From Photorhabdus cinerea (GTDB taxonomy: Bacteria > Pseudomonadota > Gammaproteobacteria > Enterobacterales > Enterobacteriaceae), in assembly GCF_011189575.1 (NCBI RefSeq), contig NZ_PUJW01000001.1:62001-126000 (forward strand): DNA of 64,000 nucleotides, given 5' to 3'. The first letter of the stretch is position 1, and every line of letters begins with the position of its first letter. Made by a program: the position numbers and the translations under genes. The notes under the pieces were generated by a model, which saw nothing but the letters and a program-made list of their open reading frames with translations, had not been told where the DNA came from and made no database searches. Below are positions 20,201 to 27,502 of the stretch, in pieces.

Positions 20201-20353
20201 AATTATCGTTCAGATCGTTATAGTGCGGCTCAAATCGCTAAAATATCAGAGACTATCAATGGCATTTTGATACTGTTTGCAAAAACACAGGATAGCGATA
20301 TACCGCTTAGGGCGATCCTGCCAAGATTATCCACGCACATAGATACTCTTTGA
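17267..20353 (+). CDS. VibF-like NRPS, C-PCP-C module
   Basis: A protein of 1028 residues with three domains: a condensation domain (about 45-470), a carrier domain (about 485-565, DDFFDHGGHSLIG with the Ser that accepts phosphopantetheine), and a second condensation domain (about 580-1010, PLSLAQKSLW start). The first condensation domain reads HHILRNT instead of HHxxxDG, so it is probably inactive. The second reads HHVVLDEW and keeps His-His and Asp. The order C(inactive)-PCP-C equals the C-terminal half of VibF. There is no adenylation domain, so it must be loaded by another protein, most simply the A domain at 2-2425. The final condensation domain would release the acyl chain onto the amine-bearing intermediate made by PhbH. 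That division of labour is inferred from the vibriobactin pathway. Confidence 0.8.
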   Translation: MAREFKRLLTDDEALLLDEVFHAHADGHSSSEVQETEKDLTEFEEMMWLHHQQEPDASGQFACAWSLTGNINIGRLIRALELLTKDIAGINVRYRFDDEGDLRKYCDTTANSPVEIYQVQSDEEAINRLLKEQCKPIGLDEHPPVKFMLFMNGKHGVILGVIVHHILRNTVSLSQMLTMLSDTYNNGLKTIGFGQEDLFKKSIPAKWLSCESGKIGIPWLYKSDTTKSVLIKETGKISYLDDSLHNRLVTRYRTTINVDAFAPFLPTEKTAYSALATVVALFGCYIAVIGSHLDVNVSVSCGPEYTHDELNSPFFDSALTSLCVCQDDRSLGKIIADVARQIESGNPQASNEVEYGQDNPHILVTWINESQSSLRLNDVIVELLPIPPLSSHFDISLAAGNVNEEQWFFELITAPSVSAHIGAFLLEGFCAFIHEQNVAIAPKLTSIFSFPTKKKHRDISDILLTVAKQQKEHEATDKSDSHRKIANIILNEFRQALSSPEMTVSDDFFDHGGHSLIGTRVIGRLLSLHNIEIHINHLFSYPTALKLAEYAQCHDPIDENKNQLSKEQSEEDISVVAPLSLAQKSLWKAYAAFDFNDIFNLPFILKFSANINEQVLQQAFFDVLQRHSVLRSLFYEKEGEVYQRVVPMKDLSNYQWFWGSREYGALSSEEILKKEGKYQFDISEELPLRIKFVTDNASGQQFLSMLFHHVVLDEWSVVVLMKELKHAYKYRLINEIPAWQEQPLPFYQYAIRQNDEGMNQSHLDYWVNNLRGAPSGEPIFKNAASELSGQANSCEGLEFEIEKVVAQGLQSLARKNGASFFNILYASIVASLNLLGETDDLLVGTSASGRDDASFFDTIGYFTTLVIHRVRFTKQMTFTDLITQVKSNINDSLPYTDIPIDLIEEALSGHADQGKDHLFEVYIQLHAKSSLSSEFPMLDGSHIAFQQVVLEKQESLLGLHFEIMEEMIAGEETVRILFNYRSDRYSAAQIAKISETINGILILFAKTQDSDIPLRAILPRLSTHIDTL

Positions 20354-20446
20354 ATACGGTTTCTATTTAACACTGAATAATCCTCTTGCAGTCTGCATTT
20401 ATATGAATGATGCGGACTGATTAATCCCGTTTTTGTGAGAGAATTG

Positions 20447-21286
20447 ATGACAACGCTAATGCCAAAACATGATAACCAAAGTGTTTTATTACCTTGTCGT
20501 TTGAGTGTGGAAGAATTGCGCCTGGGTTACGGTGAACATGTCGTCTGTGATGAACTGAATCTGCGTATTCCTGATAGTCGTTTTACCGTGATTATCGGCC
20601 CTAATGGCTGTGGTAAATCTACGCTGTTGAGAAGTTTATGTCGTCTTCTGCGCCCAGAATATGGCAGGATTTGCCTTGATGGTCATGATATTCACACTAT
20701 ACCAACGCGCGCTTTGGCCCGTCAGTTAGGATTATTACCGCAAAGTGTGCAGGCTCCTCAAGGGATCAAAGTTGTTGATTTAGTGGCGCGCGGGCGTTTT
20801 CCCCATCAACGGTTATTGCGTCAATGGAGTCATGAGGATTATGAAGCGGTACGCCAGGCAATGGATGTAACCGGTGTAACACAGCTTGCTGAATGTGTTG
20901 TTGACGAACTTTCAGGTGGTCAGCGCCAACGGGTTTGGGTTGCTATGGTGTTGGCTCAACAAACGCCATTGTTATTACTTGATGAACCGACAACCTATCT
21001 TGATATTGCTCATCAAATTGAGTTGCTTGATTTGTTTTGTAATCTTAATCAAGGATCGGGATATACACTCGTCGCAGTGCTTCATGATTTGAATCAGGCT
21101 TGCCGGTATGCAGATCATCTGATTGTGATGGCTGGGGGGAGGATTGTGATGGAAGGCGCGCCCGGTGAGATTATTACGACAACATTAATCTCTGAGGTTT
21201 TTGGACTCGATTGTGTCATTATTGATGATCCCGTCAGCCATACTCCCTTAATTATCCCGCAAGGACGGCGTTTAACAAAGGGATAA
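20447..21286 (+). CDS. fepC: Ferric-siderophore ABC transporter ATPase (FepC-like)
   Basis: ATG 20447 is preferred over GTG 20435; GAGAG lies just upstream. Walker A is GPNGCGKST (about residue 50), the Q-loop region is LGLLPQS, the signature is LSGGQRQR, and Walker B with catalytic Glu is LLLLDEPTTYLD. The switch His is in VLHDLNQA. The length fits a FepC/FhuC-type subunit. It powers the FepD/FepG-like channel, although it is separated from those genes by the receptor and NRPS genes. Confidence 0.9.
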   Translation: MTTLMPKHDNQSVLLPCRLSVEELRLGYGEHVVCDELNLRIPDSRFTVIIGPNGCGKSTLLRSLCRLLRPEYGRICLDGHDIHTIPTRALARQLGLLPQSVQAPQGIKVVDLVARGRFPHQRLLRQWSHEDYEAVRQAMDVTGVTQLAECVVDELSGGQRQRVWVAMVLAQQTPLLLLDEPTTYLDIAHQIELLDLFCNLNQGSGYTLVAVLHDLNQACRYADHLIVMAGGRIVMEGAPGEIITTTLISEVFGLDCVIIDDPVSHTPLIIPQGRRLTKG

Positions 21287-21550
21287 CCATGATTTTTAGA
21301 TGTATTTATTAATTATGATATCTCTGATAGATTCAATCAACAACTATTAAGACCTAGCAGAATAATAAGATGGTACGAAATAAAATCTCTAAATGGAATA
21401 AGGGAGAAATGTTTTAGAAATATAAATTTTAATAAAATTAAATTATTGACCATCTAAGTCATAATTTTATTTGTAGTAAGTGATGCAAAATTATATCGAG
21501 GAAGAATTCCATTTTCGTGACTACACGATTAACCGATAGAGGTAAGACTT

Positions 21551-22732
21551 GTGTCAGATCTATATAGAGATGATTTGCTGACTGGTTTTCATGATCTTAA
21601 TAATAAGGATTTTCTGTTTCTTTCATCCAGTAAAAGTTTGTTGGCTCGTGGGCAATATGCAATTGTATCAAAGCCACTTGATGATGCAGTGAATCCTGAC
21701 AGCCTGATTCAGCAAGAAATACGTCAATTATTTCAGCAGGCGGAGAGTGATGGGATTGAAAATCCTGTTCTGGTGGGGGCAATTCCATTCGATAAACAGC
21801 AAAATGCGGCACTTTTTGTCCCTAAACAATGCAATTGGTTCCAAAGACAGCAGTTTCCTTCGCTTATTTCCAATTCCACCTATACAGAAAAGAAACGTTA
21901 TCAGTGGCCCGATAAAGCACATTTTAGCCAAATGGTGAACACTGCCGTTGATGCAATGCGCAATCATGCATTAGACAAAGTTGTCCTTTCGCGGTTACTT
22001 GATATCGAAACCCATCAGCCATTAGATTCAATTCAATTATTGCGACATCTTAATCAGCAAAATGGTTGGTGTTACAACTTCCATGTTCCTTTGGAAAATG
22101 GGGCATTGATTGGTGCGAGTCCAGAATTATTAGTACGTAAACAGGGCAACACTATCTTTTCTCAGCCGTTGGCAGGTTCAGCAAAGCGTAGTGAAAATCC
22201 GGAAGATGATTACAAATTACGTCAAGCGCTTATTCAGTCCGTCAAAGATAATTATGAGCATCGGTTGGTGACCGATATGATAAGAAACGTACTCGAAAGC
22301 CGTTGTCAAAAGCTACATATTTCTAATATGCCGTCCACCATTAGCACGCCTGTACTTTGGCATCTTGCCACCGATATTGAGGGAGAGCTAAAGGCACCAC
22401 AGGAAAACGCACTTTCTGCTGCTTGTCTGCTGCATCCTACGCCGGCTCTCTGTGGCACGCCGTATCAGACCGCGAAAAATTTAATTGAGAAATTAGAGCC
22501 GTTTAAACGAAACCTCTTTGGCGGCATTGTGGGGTGGTGTGATGCGAAAGGGGATGGTGAATGGGTGGTGACTATCCGCTGTGGTGAAGTGAATGCTTCG
22601 CGGGTAAGGTTGTTTGCGGGAGCTGGTATTGTGCCTGATTCTAATCCAGAGTCAGAGTGGCAGGAAACAGAGGTTAAATTTTCAACTATGTTACGTGCAT
22701 TCGAGTTTTCACAGGAGGCATGTACGGCATGA
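21551..22732 (+). CDS. entC: Isochorismate synthase (EntC-like)
   Basis: It converts chorismate to isochorismate, the first step to 2,3-dihydroxybenzoate. The start is GTG 21551 with AGAGG 8 nt upstream; there is no nearby ATG. Family features are DKVVLSR near residue 145, IGASPELLV, QPLAGSAKRS, and the C-terminal chorismate-binding signature GIVGWCD followed by GAGIVPDSNPESEW. At 393 residues it has the usual EntC length. The stop overlaps the entE start by 4 nt (ATGA at 22729-22732). The order entC-entE-entB-entA is the same as in enterobactin loci. I saw no clear Fur box in the 264 bp upstream. Confidence 0.93.
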   Translation: MSDLYRDDLLTGFHDLNNKDFLFLSSSKSLLARGQYAIVSKPLDDAVNPDSLIQQEIRQLFQQAESDGIENPVLVGAIPFDKQQNAALFVPKQCNWFQRQQFPSLISNSTYTEKKRYQWPDKAHFSQMVNTAVDAMRNHALDKVVLSRLLDIETHQPLDSIQLLRHLNQQNGWCYNFHVPLENGALIGASPELLVRKQGNTIFSQPLAGSAKRSENPEDDYKLRQALIQSVKDNYEHRLVTDMIRNVLESRCQKLHISNMPSTISTPVLWHLATDIEGELKAPQENALSAACLLHPTPALCGTPYQTAKNLIEKLEPFKRNLFGGIVGWCDAKGDGEWVVTIRCGEVNASRVRLFAGAGIVPDSNPESEWQETEVKFSTMLRAFEFSQEACTA

Positions 22733-24372
22733 TAATTGAATTTAATCGTTGGCCGAAAGAGTTGGAGCAACGCTATCGTCAGCTTGGTTATTGGATAGAT
22801 CTCCCTCTTAGTGACATTCTTACCCGCCAGTCAGATAATGGGCAAATTGCGCTTATCTGTGGAGATCGTCAGTTCAGTTATGCTGAACTTAATCTGCTAG
22901 TAGATAGTTTTGCCGCAGCATTACAACAACAAGGCGTTAAACGAGGACAAACCGCCTTAGTTCAATTGGGTAATGAGGCTGAGTTTTATATTGTTTTCTT
23001 TGCCTTATTGCGACTTGGAGTAGTTCCGGTTAATGCGATATTCAGCCATCAGCGTAATGAACTTTGTGCTTATGCTGATCAGATTACCCCCGCATTATTA
23101 ATTGCCGATCGCAACCATTCCTTGTTTTGCGACGACGATTTTATTGATGAACTCAGAGTCCACACGCCGTCTTTATGTCACGTTGTCTTGAGTGGTGATA
23201 ATGACGGTATTCTGGATTTTGAGACTCTGTTGGCACAAGGCGCTGGTGACTTTATCGCTAATCCAACACCCGCTGATGAAGTTGCATTTTTCCAATTGTC
23301 AGGGGGAAGTACGGGAACACCTAAACTTATTCCCCGAACGCATAATGATTATTACTACAGTATTCGCGCCAGTGTGGAAATTTGTCAGTTTAATGCTGAA
23401 ACTCGCTATTTATGTGCACTTCCGGCTGCGCATAACTTTCCTATGAGTTCACCGGGGGCGTTAGGGGCATTTTACAGCGGGGGGCAGGTCATTTTAGCGC
23501 ATAACCTCAGTGCGGATTGTTGTTTTCCGCTTATCCAACAACATCAGGTGAATGTTGCTGCACTGATACCGCCAGCAGTCAGTGTATGGCTTGAAGCGAT
23601 AGCACTTGGTGGTAACCGTGACGCGCTAAAAAGCTTGCGATTGCTACAGGTCGGTGGGGCAAGGTTAAGCGAGAGCCTGGCCAGACGCATTCCAAAAGAA
23701 ATGGGATGCCAGTTACAACAAGTTTTTGGTATGGCAGAAGGATTAGTGAACTATACCCGGCTGGATGACGACGAACAGCATATTTTTATGACGCAAGGCC
23801 GCCCCATGAGTCAGGATGATACAGTTTGGATTGTTGATAACGATGGCAATCTTGTTCCTCCTGGCATTGCTGGCCGGTTGATGACTCAGGGGCCTTATAC
23901 CTTCCGCGGATATTACCGCAGCCCACAACATAATCAGCAGTGCTTTGATAGTAATGGATTCTATTGTTCTGGCGATCTCGTCATCATGACACCTGATGGT
24001 TATTTACAAGTAGTGGGACGTGAAAAAGATCAAATCAATCGCGGTGGGGAAAAAATTGCAGCAGAGGAAGTTGAAAATCTACTACTTCGGCACCCTGATG
24101 TCATTTATGCCGCGCTTGTCGCTGTTCCTGATGAGTTAATGGGTGAGAAAAGCTGCGCTTTTGTTGTATTACGAAAACCGATAAAAGCCGTAGTCTTGCG
24201 GCGTTATCTACGTGAACAGGGAATAGCAGATTATAAATTACCCGACCGGTTTGAATCTGTTCCTTCATTGCCGACAACACCTATTGGAAAAATAGACAAG
24301 CAACAATTACGTCAACTTGCTAAGCAATTTGTTCAGCCATCATTTGTTGGAGAAAGAAATGAGTATTCCTAA
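22729..24372 (+). CDS. entE: 2,3-dihydroxybenzoate-AMP ligase (EntE-like)
   Basis: It activates 2,3-dihydroxybenzoate with ATP and loads it onto the aryl carrier domain of EntB. The start is ATG 22729: a perfect AGGAGG (22713-22718) sits 10 nt upstream, whereas ATG 22720 is too close. The N-terminus FNRWPKELEQRYRQLGYW matches EntE proteins. Motifs are LSGGSTGTPKLIPRTHND (P-loop), HNFPMSSPG with the Asn typical of aryl-acid ligases, FGMAEGLVNYTRLDD, CSGDLVIMTPDGY and GREKDQINRGGEKI, and the final catalytic Lys in TPIGKIDK. It overlaps entB by 14 nt. Confidence 0.95.
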   Translation: MIIEFNRWPKELEQRYRQLGYWIDLPLSDILTRQSDNGQIALICGDRQFSYAELNLLVDSFAAALQQQGVKRGQTALVQLGNEAEFYIVFFALLRLGVVPVNAIFSHQRNELCAYADQITPALLIADRNHSLFCDDDFIDELRVHTPSLCHVVLSGDNDGILDFETLLAQGAGDFIANPTPADEVAFFQLSGGSTGTPKLIPRTHNDYYYSIRASVEICQFNAETRYLCALPAAHNFPMSSPGALGAFYSGGQVILAHNLSADCCFPLIQQHQVNVAALIPPAVSVWLEAIALGGNRDALKSLRLLQVGGARLSESLARRIPKEMGCQLQQVFGMAEGLVNYTRLDDDEQHIFMTQGRPMSQDDTVWIVDNDGNLVPPGIAGRLMTQGPYTFRGYYRSPQHNQQCFDSNGFYCSGDLVIMTPDGYLQVVGREKDQINRGGEKIAAEEVENLLLRHPDVIYAALVAVPDELMGEKSCAFVVLRKPIKAVVLRRYLREQGIADYKLPDRFESVPSLPTTPIGKIDKQQLRQLAKQFVQPSFVGERNEYS

Positions 24373-25234
24373 ACTGAGTAGTTATGATTTGCCTGTAGCA
24401 GAAGGGCTTCCGACAAACAAGGTCAATTGGTCATTAGATAAAAATCGGGCTGCATTGTTAATTCATGATATGCAAAATTACTTTCTTAACTTCTGGGAAG
24501 AAAATAGCCCGTTAATTAATCAAGTTGTGGCTAATATTGCCAGACTGATAGAAACCTGTCGGGAAAATGGAATACCGGTATTTTATTCCGCTCAGCCTAA
24601 CCAGCAAAGTGATAAGGATAGGGCGCTATTAAATGATATGTGGGGACCCGGGCTGAATTGCCACCCCGAACTGCAAAGAATTACAGATGCACTCGCCCCC
24701 CAGGCTGGTGATACTGTTATGGATAAATGGCGATATAGTGCATTTCAGCGCACTGATTTTGAGCAACAGCTCAAAATAGCTGGACGTGATCAACTCATTA
24801 TTTGTGGTGTTTATGCACATATTGGTTGTCTAATGACAGCAACTGATGCGTTTATGCGTGATATACAACCCTTTATAGTGGCAGATGCTGTAGCTGATTT
24901 TAGTTATGAAGAACATATGATGGCGCTTAAATATATCGCCGGGCGCTGTGGACGTGTAGAGACTACCGAACAGCTTCTTGTTGCCTTAAATGCAAAACAA
25001 GTGCAATGGAATAAGACTCGCCTAAAAGGGCTATTACTGCCTTTATTAGATGAGGATAGTGGTGATATTGGTGATGATGAAAATTTGCTCGATTATGGGC
25101 TGGATTCTGTACGCATTATGTCTCTCATTTCCCATTGGCGCCAGCAAGGATATGAAGTGGATTTTATTTCATTAATGAAAAATCCAACAATAAATGGTTG
25201 GATGACGCTATTTACTGAGCGTCAGGGAGCCTGA
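24359..25234 (+). CDS. entB: Isochorismatase / aryl carrier protein (EntB-like)
   Basis: A bifunctional protein. The N-terminal domain (residues ~1-210) hydrolyses isochorismate to 2,3-dihydro-2,3-dihydroxybenzoate. It shows LLIHDMQNYF with the catalytic Asp, KWRYSAF with the Lys, and the GVYAHIGC loop. The C-terminal aryl carrier domain (about 215-290) has the phosphopantetheine site YGLDSVRIM. The start is ATG 24359 with GGAGA 5 nt upstream, and the protein then begins MSIPKLSSY like EntB. Dihydroxybenzoate held on this carrier is the substrate for PhbH and for the heterocyclising NRPS. Confidence 0.95.
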   Translation: MSIPKLSSYDLPVAEGLPTNKVNWSLDKNRAALLIHDMQNYFLNFWEENSPLINQVVANIARLIETCRENGIPVFYSAQPNQQSDKDRALLNDMWGPGLNCHPELQRITDALAPQAGDTVMDKWRYSAFQRTDFEQQLKIAGRDQLIICGVYAHIGCLMTATDAFMRDIQPFIVADAVADFSYEEHMMALKYIAGRCGRVETTEQLLVALNAKQVQWNKTRLKGLLLPLLDEDSGDIGDDENLLDYGLDSVRIMSLISHWRQQGYEVDFISLMKNPTINGWMTLFTERQGA

Positions 25235-25235
25235 A

Positions 25236-25994
25236 ATGAGTATTACGCTTGATTTTAGCGATAAAATTGTCTGGGTAACCGGAGCTGGTAGCGGTATAGG
25301 TTATCAGACGGCTTACCGTTTTCAGCAAGCGGGCGCGAAGGTGATTGGGTTTGACATCACTTTCCCTGATGGGGATTTGCCTTTTACACCTTATTTGCTT
25401 GATATCAGTGATACTATTGCCGTTTCACGTTGTTGCGAACAACTCCTTGCACAACAGTCACAACTTGATGTGCTGGTCAATGGTGCCGGAATATTACGCC
25501 TTGGTGCGACTGAAGAGATAACGTTTGAAGATTGGCAACAGTGCTTGTCTGTCAACGCGGGAGGTGCATTCAATCTATTTCAGGCGACTATTCCCCAGTT
25601 TCAACGTCAAAAATCGGGGGCTATCGTCACTATTGCGTCAAATGCAGCCCATGTTCCTCGTGTTGGTATGTCGGCTTATTGCGCTTCTAAAGCGGCATTG
25701 CGTAGTCTCTGCCTGAGTGTTGGATTGGAATTAGCACCTTATGGCGTTCGTTGTAATCTTGTTTCACCGGGATCGACAGATACGCCAATGCAGCGTGATA
25801 TGTGGCAAACAGCAGCTTCTAAGCAGCAAGTTATTCAGGGATTTTCTGAATTATTCAAACTTGGTATCCCACTTGGGAAGATAGCGACGCCAACAGAAAT
25901 TGCTGATGCGGTATTGTTTATGGCCTCTGATCTCGCAAGCCATATTACTTTACAAGATATTGTCATCGATGGTGGTGCAACGCTTGGTGCTTAA
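25236..25994 (+). CDS. entA: 2,3-dihydro-2,3-dihydroxybenzoate dehydrogenase (EntA-like)
   Basis: A short-chain dehydrogenase of 252 residues that oxidises the EntB product to 2,3-dihydroxybenzoate with NAD. It shows the nucleotide motif TGAGSGIGYQ, the NGAG motif (VNGAGILR), the catalytic Tyr-x-x-x-Lys in YCASKAA, and SPGSTDTPM. It starts 1 nt after the entB stop, so it is surely in the same operon. It is the last gene of the siderophore block; a long hairpin follows. Confidence 0.95.
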   Translation: MSITLDFSDKIVWVTGAGSGIGYQTAYRFQQAGAKVIGFDITFPDGDLPFTPYLLDISDTIAVSRCCEQLLAQQSQLDVLVNGAGILRLGATEEITFEDWQQCLSVNAGGAFNLFQATIPQFQRQKSGAIVTIASNAAHVPRVGMSAYCASKAALRSLCLSVGLELAPYGVRCNLVSPGSTDTPMQRDMWQTAASKQQVIQGFSELFKLGIPLGKIATPTEIADAVLFMASDLASHITLQDIVIDGGATLGA

Positions 25995-26039
25995 TCACCT
26001 GTCATTGTGAATAGCGAGCTGGATTAGAGATTGCTAGAA

Positions 26040-26077
26040 TTGACTGTTCTTCTTCCTTTAGGAAGGTGAACAGTCAA
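26040..26077. terminator. Hairpin between convergent entA and tccC remnant
   Basis: The arms TTGACTGTTC and GAACAGTCAA form a 10-bp stem, with an inner CTTCC/GGAAG stem. There is no T-run on either strand, so it may be a bidirectional or weak terminator. Confidence 0.5.
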
Positions 26078-26097
26078 GGCGTAAATTCTGCAATATC

Positions 26098-27015
26098 TTA
26101 AATGTCTGATGGGCGATGAGTTTTGATACAGATAAGACGCTGGGTTTCCGGTTCATAACTGTGTTCAATGATCACGCCGTTACCATATTCTTCGTGTAAT
26201 TTTTGTCCGGCAGCGGAATAAGTCAGGAATTTGACGATAATCTGTTCATTGTGGTCTTGCCGCGTCAACCAGCTACCTTTTAATTGACCGGCCACATCAT
26301 AGGCCAAACGCTGGATATTTCCTTCCGCATCGGCCTGAGTCAGTAAAGCGCCAGTGGCATCCCAGGTGCTTTGGGTAGTATAGACCTCGCTGGTCAATAT
26401 GTTCTGCCAAATAGTTTCGTTGTCACCAGTCCAGTTTGCCTGTTGATCGTCGATCAGTAATTGTTGGGATTGTGATAAAACGGTACCAATCAGCGACAAA
26501 CTCTCAGGTCGAGTTACTCCTGCGGCATCGTAGTGGCGTACACACTGGCCAGCAAGGTTGTGGTTTTTCTCTGGTTCAGTACCACTGGCCCAGATAAGGA
26601 GTTCGATAATATGAGGCTTTTTTTCCTCTGGTTCTTGTTCTGTTACGGACAGCAAACGTCCGGGCAGGGAAGAAGATTCATATTGCCGGGTTTGTATGGT
26701 GCCGGTTGTTGTCACGGTTAGTACTGGGCGGCCTTCAATATCATTCAGTATGACCGTGCGACCTGCATCAATGCTTTCGGTACTTAAGGGATTGCCAGTC
26801 AAATCATACTGCCAGAGAAAGTTGGGTTTTATCGTACTATCATTTTGTCTGGTGCTGTGTGGGTGTGTATCAATGCTCTGGTTCAAGTACCCGCGGACAT
26901 CATACTGATGATGGGTGATACGATGAAAGCCAATGACACTGACAGTCAGGCCACGGTTATCGTGGACCTTGACGGTAGGTGTGTGTTGATAAAGTTTGGG
27001 GTCTATGACTTTCAT
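26098..27015 (-). pseudogene. tccC: Truncated TccC-type Tc toxin C component (N-terminal third only)
   Basis: The 305 codons match the start of TccC proteins: the opening YQHTPTVKVHDNRGL, a WQYDLTGNPLSTESID-type repeat and the DATGALLTQADAEGN repeat. Full TccC proteins have about 900-1000 residues. They carry an RHS shell with the core motif DPxGxxxx...DxxG and a hypervariable ADP-ribosyltransferase or other toxin tail. Both are absent here: the frame stops right after KTHRPSDI, within the RHS part. It therefore cannot deliver an effector. It lies downstream of tcdB and a holin gene in the same orientation, the normal C-component place. A recent deletion is likely. Confidence 0.8.
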
Positions 27016-27141
27016 GACTTACCTCTTTTTATTGTGTTGCTGCATTTAATCATTTCTGTAATCGTAGTTTCCTCAGCATAGTCGGTGTTGAGGTGTTCGT
27101 TATAATAGCGGTCAGATTCTTGTCATAATGAAAACCTGCTA

Positions 27142-27450
27142 TTACTTTCCTCCGTGGTGAATAGAGAGTCGGCGCCAGAGCCAATTCAGCCCGGTACTTC
27201 CTGTTGTGCCGAACAGTCCGGCAATTGCAAAAGTCATATAGATGCTGCCGCCACTTTCAAAACTCATCAATCCTCCCAGTACACCAGTAAAGCAGGAGAT
27301 GATGAGTTGACAAAGTACGTTAATCCAACTCCATTTATATTGTTTATTTTGCATATCAATAAGGTATCTGACTAATCCACCCCAGGCCGCAACAAAACCA
27401 ACGATCAACCAGATAATAAGTTGAGTATCTGACGGTATTATGAACGACAC
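27142..27450 (-). CDS. Holin-like small membrane protein in the Tc toxin operon
   Basis: A 102-residue protein with about three hydrophobic helices (near residues 8-30, 44-66, 68-90) and a basic C-terminus (LWRRLSIHHGGK), the layout of small phage holins. The start is GTG at 27450 with AGAGG 6 nt upstream. It sits between tcdB and the tccC remnant, all on the minus strand. Holin genes beside tc genes are known from Photorhabdus and Yersinia, where phage-like lysis cassettes take part in Tc release. No endolysin or spanin gene is visible next to it. The release role here is inferred. Confidence 0.7.
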   Translation of the reverse strand: MSFIIPSDTQLIIWLIVGFVAAWGGLVRYLIDMQNKQYKWSWINVLCQLIISCFTGVLGGLMSFESGGSIYMTFAIAGLFGTTGSTGLNWLWRRLSIHHGGK

Positions 27451-27502
27451 CTTTCACCTCTATATTTGTTTCCCGCCCGTTAGCCGGACGGGATTTATCA
27501 AG

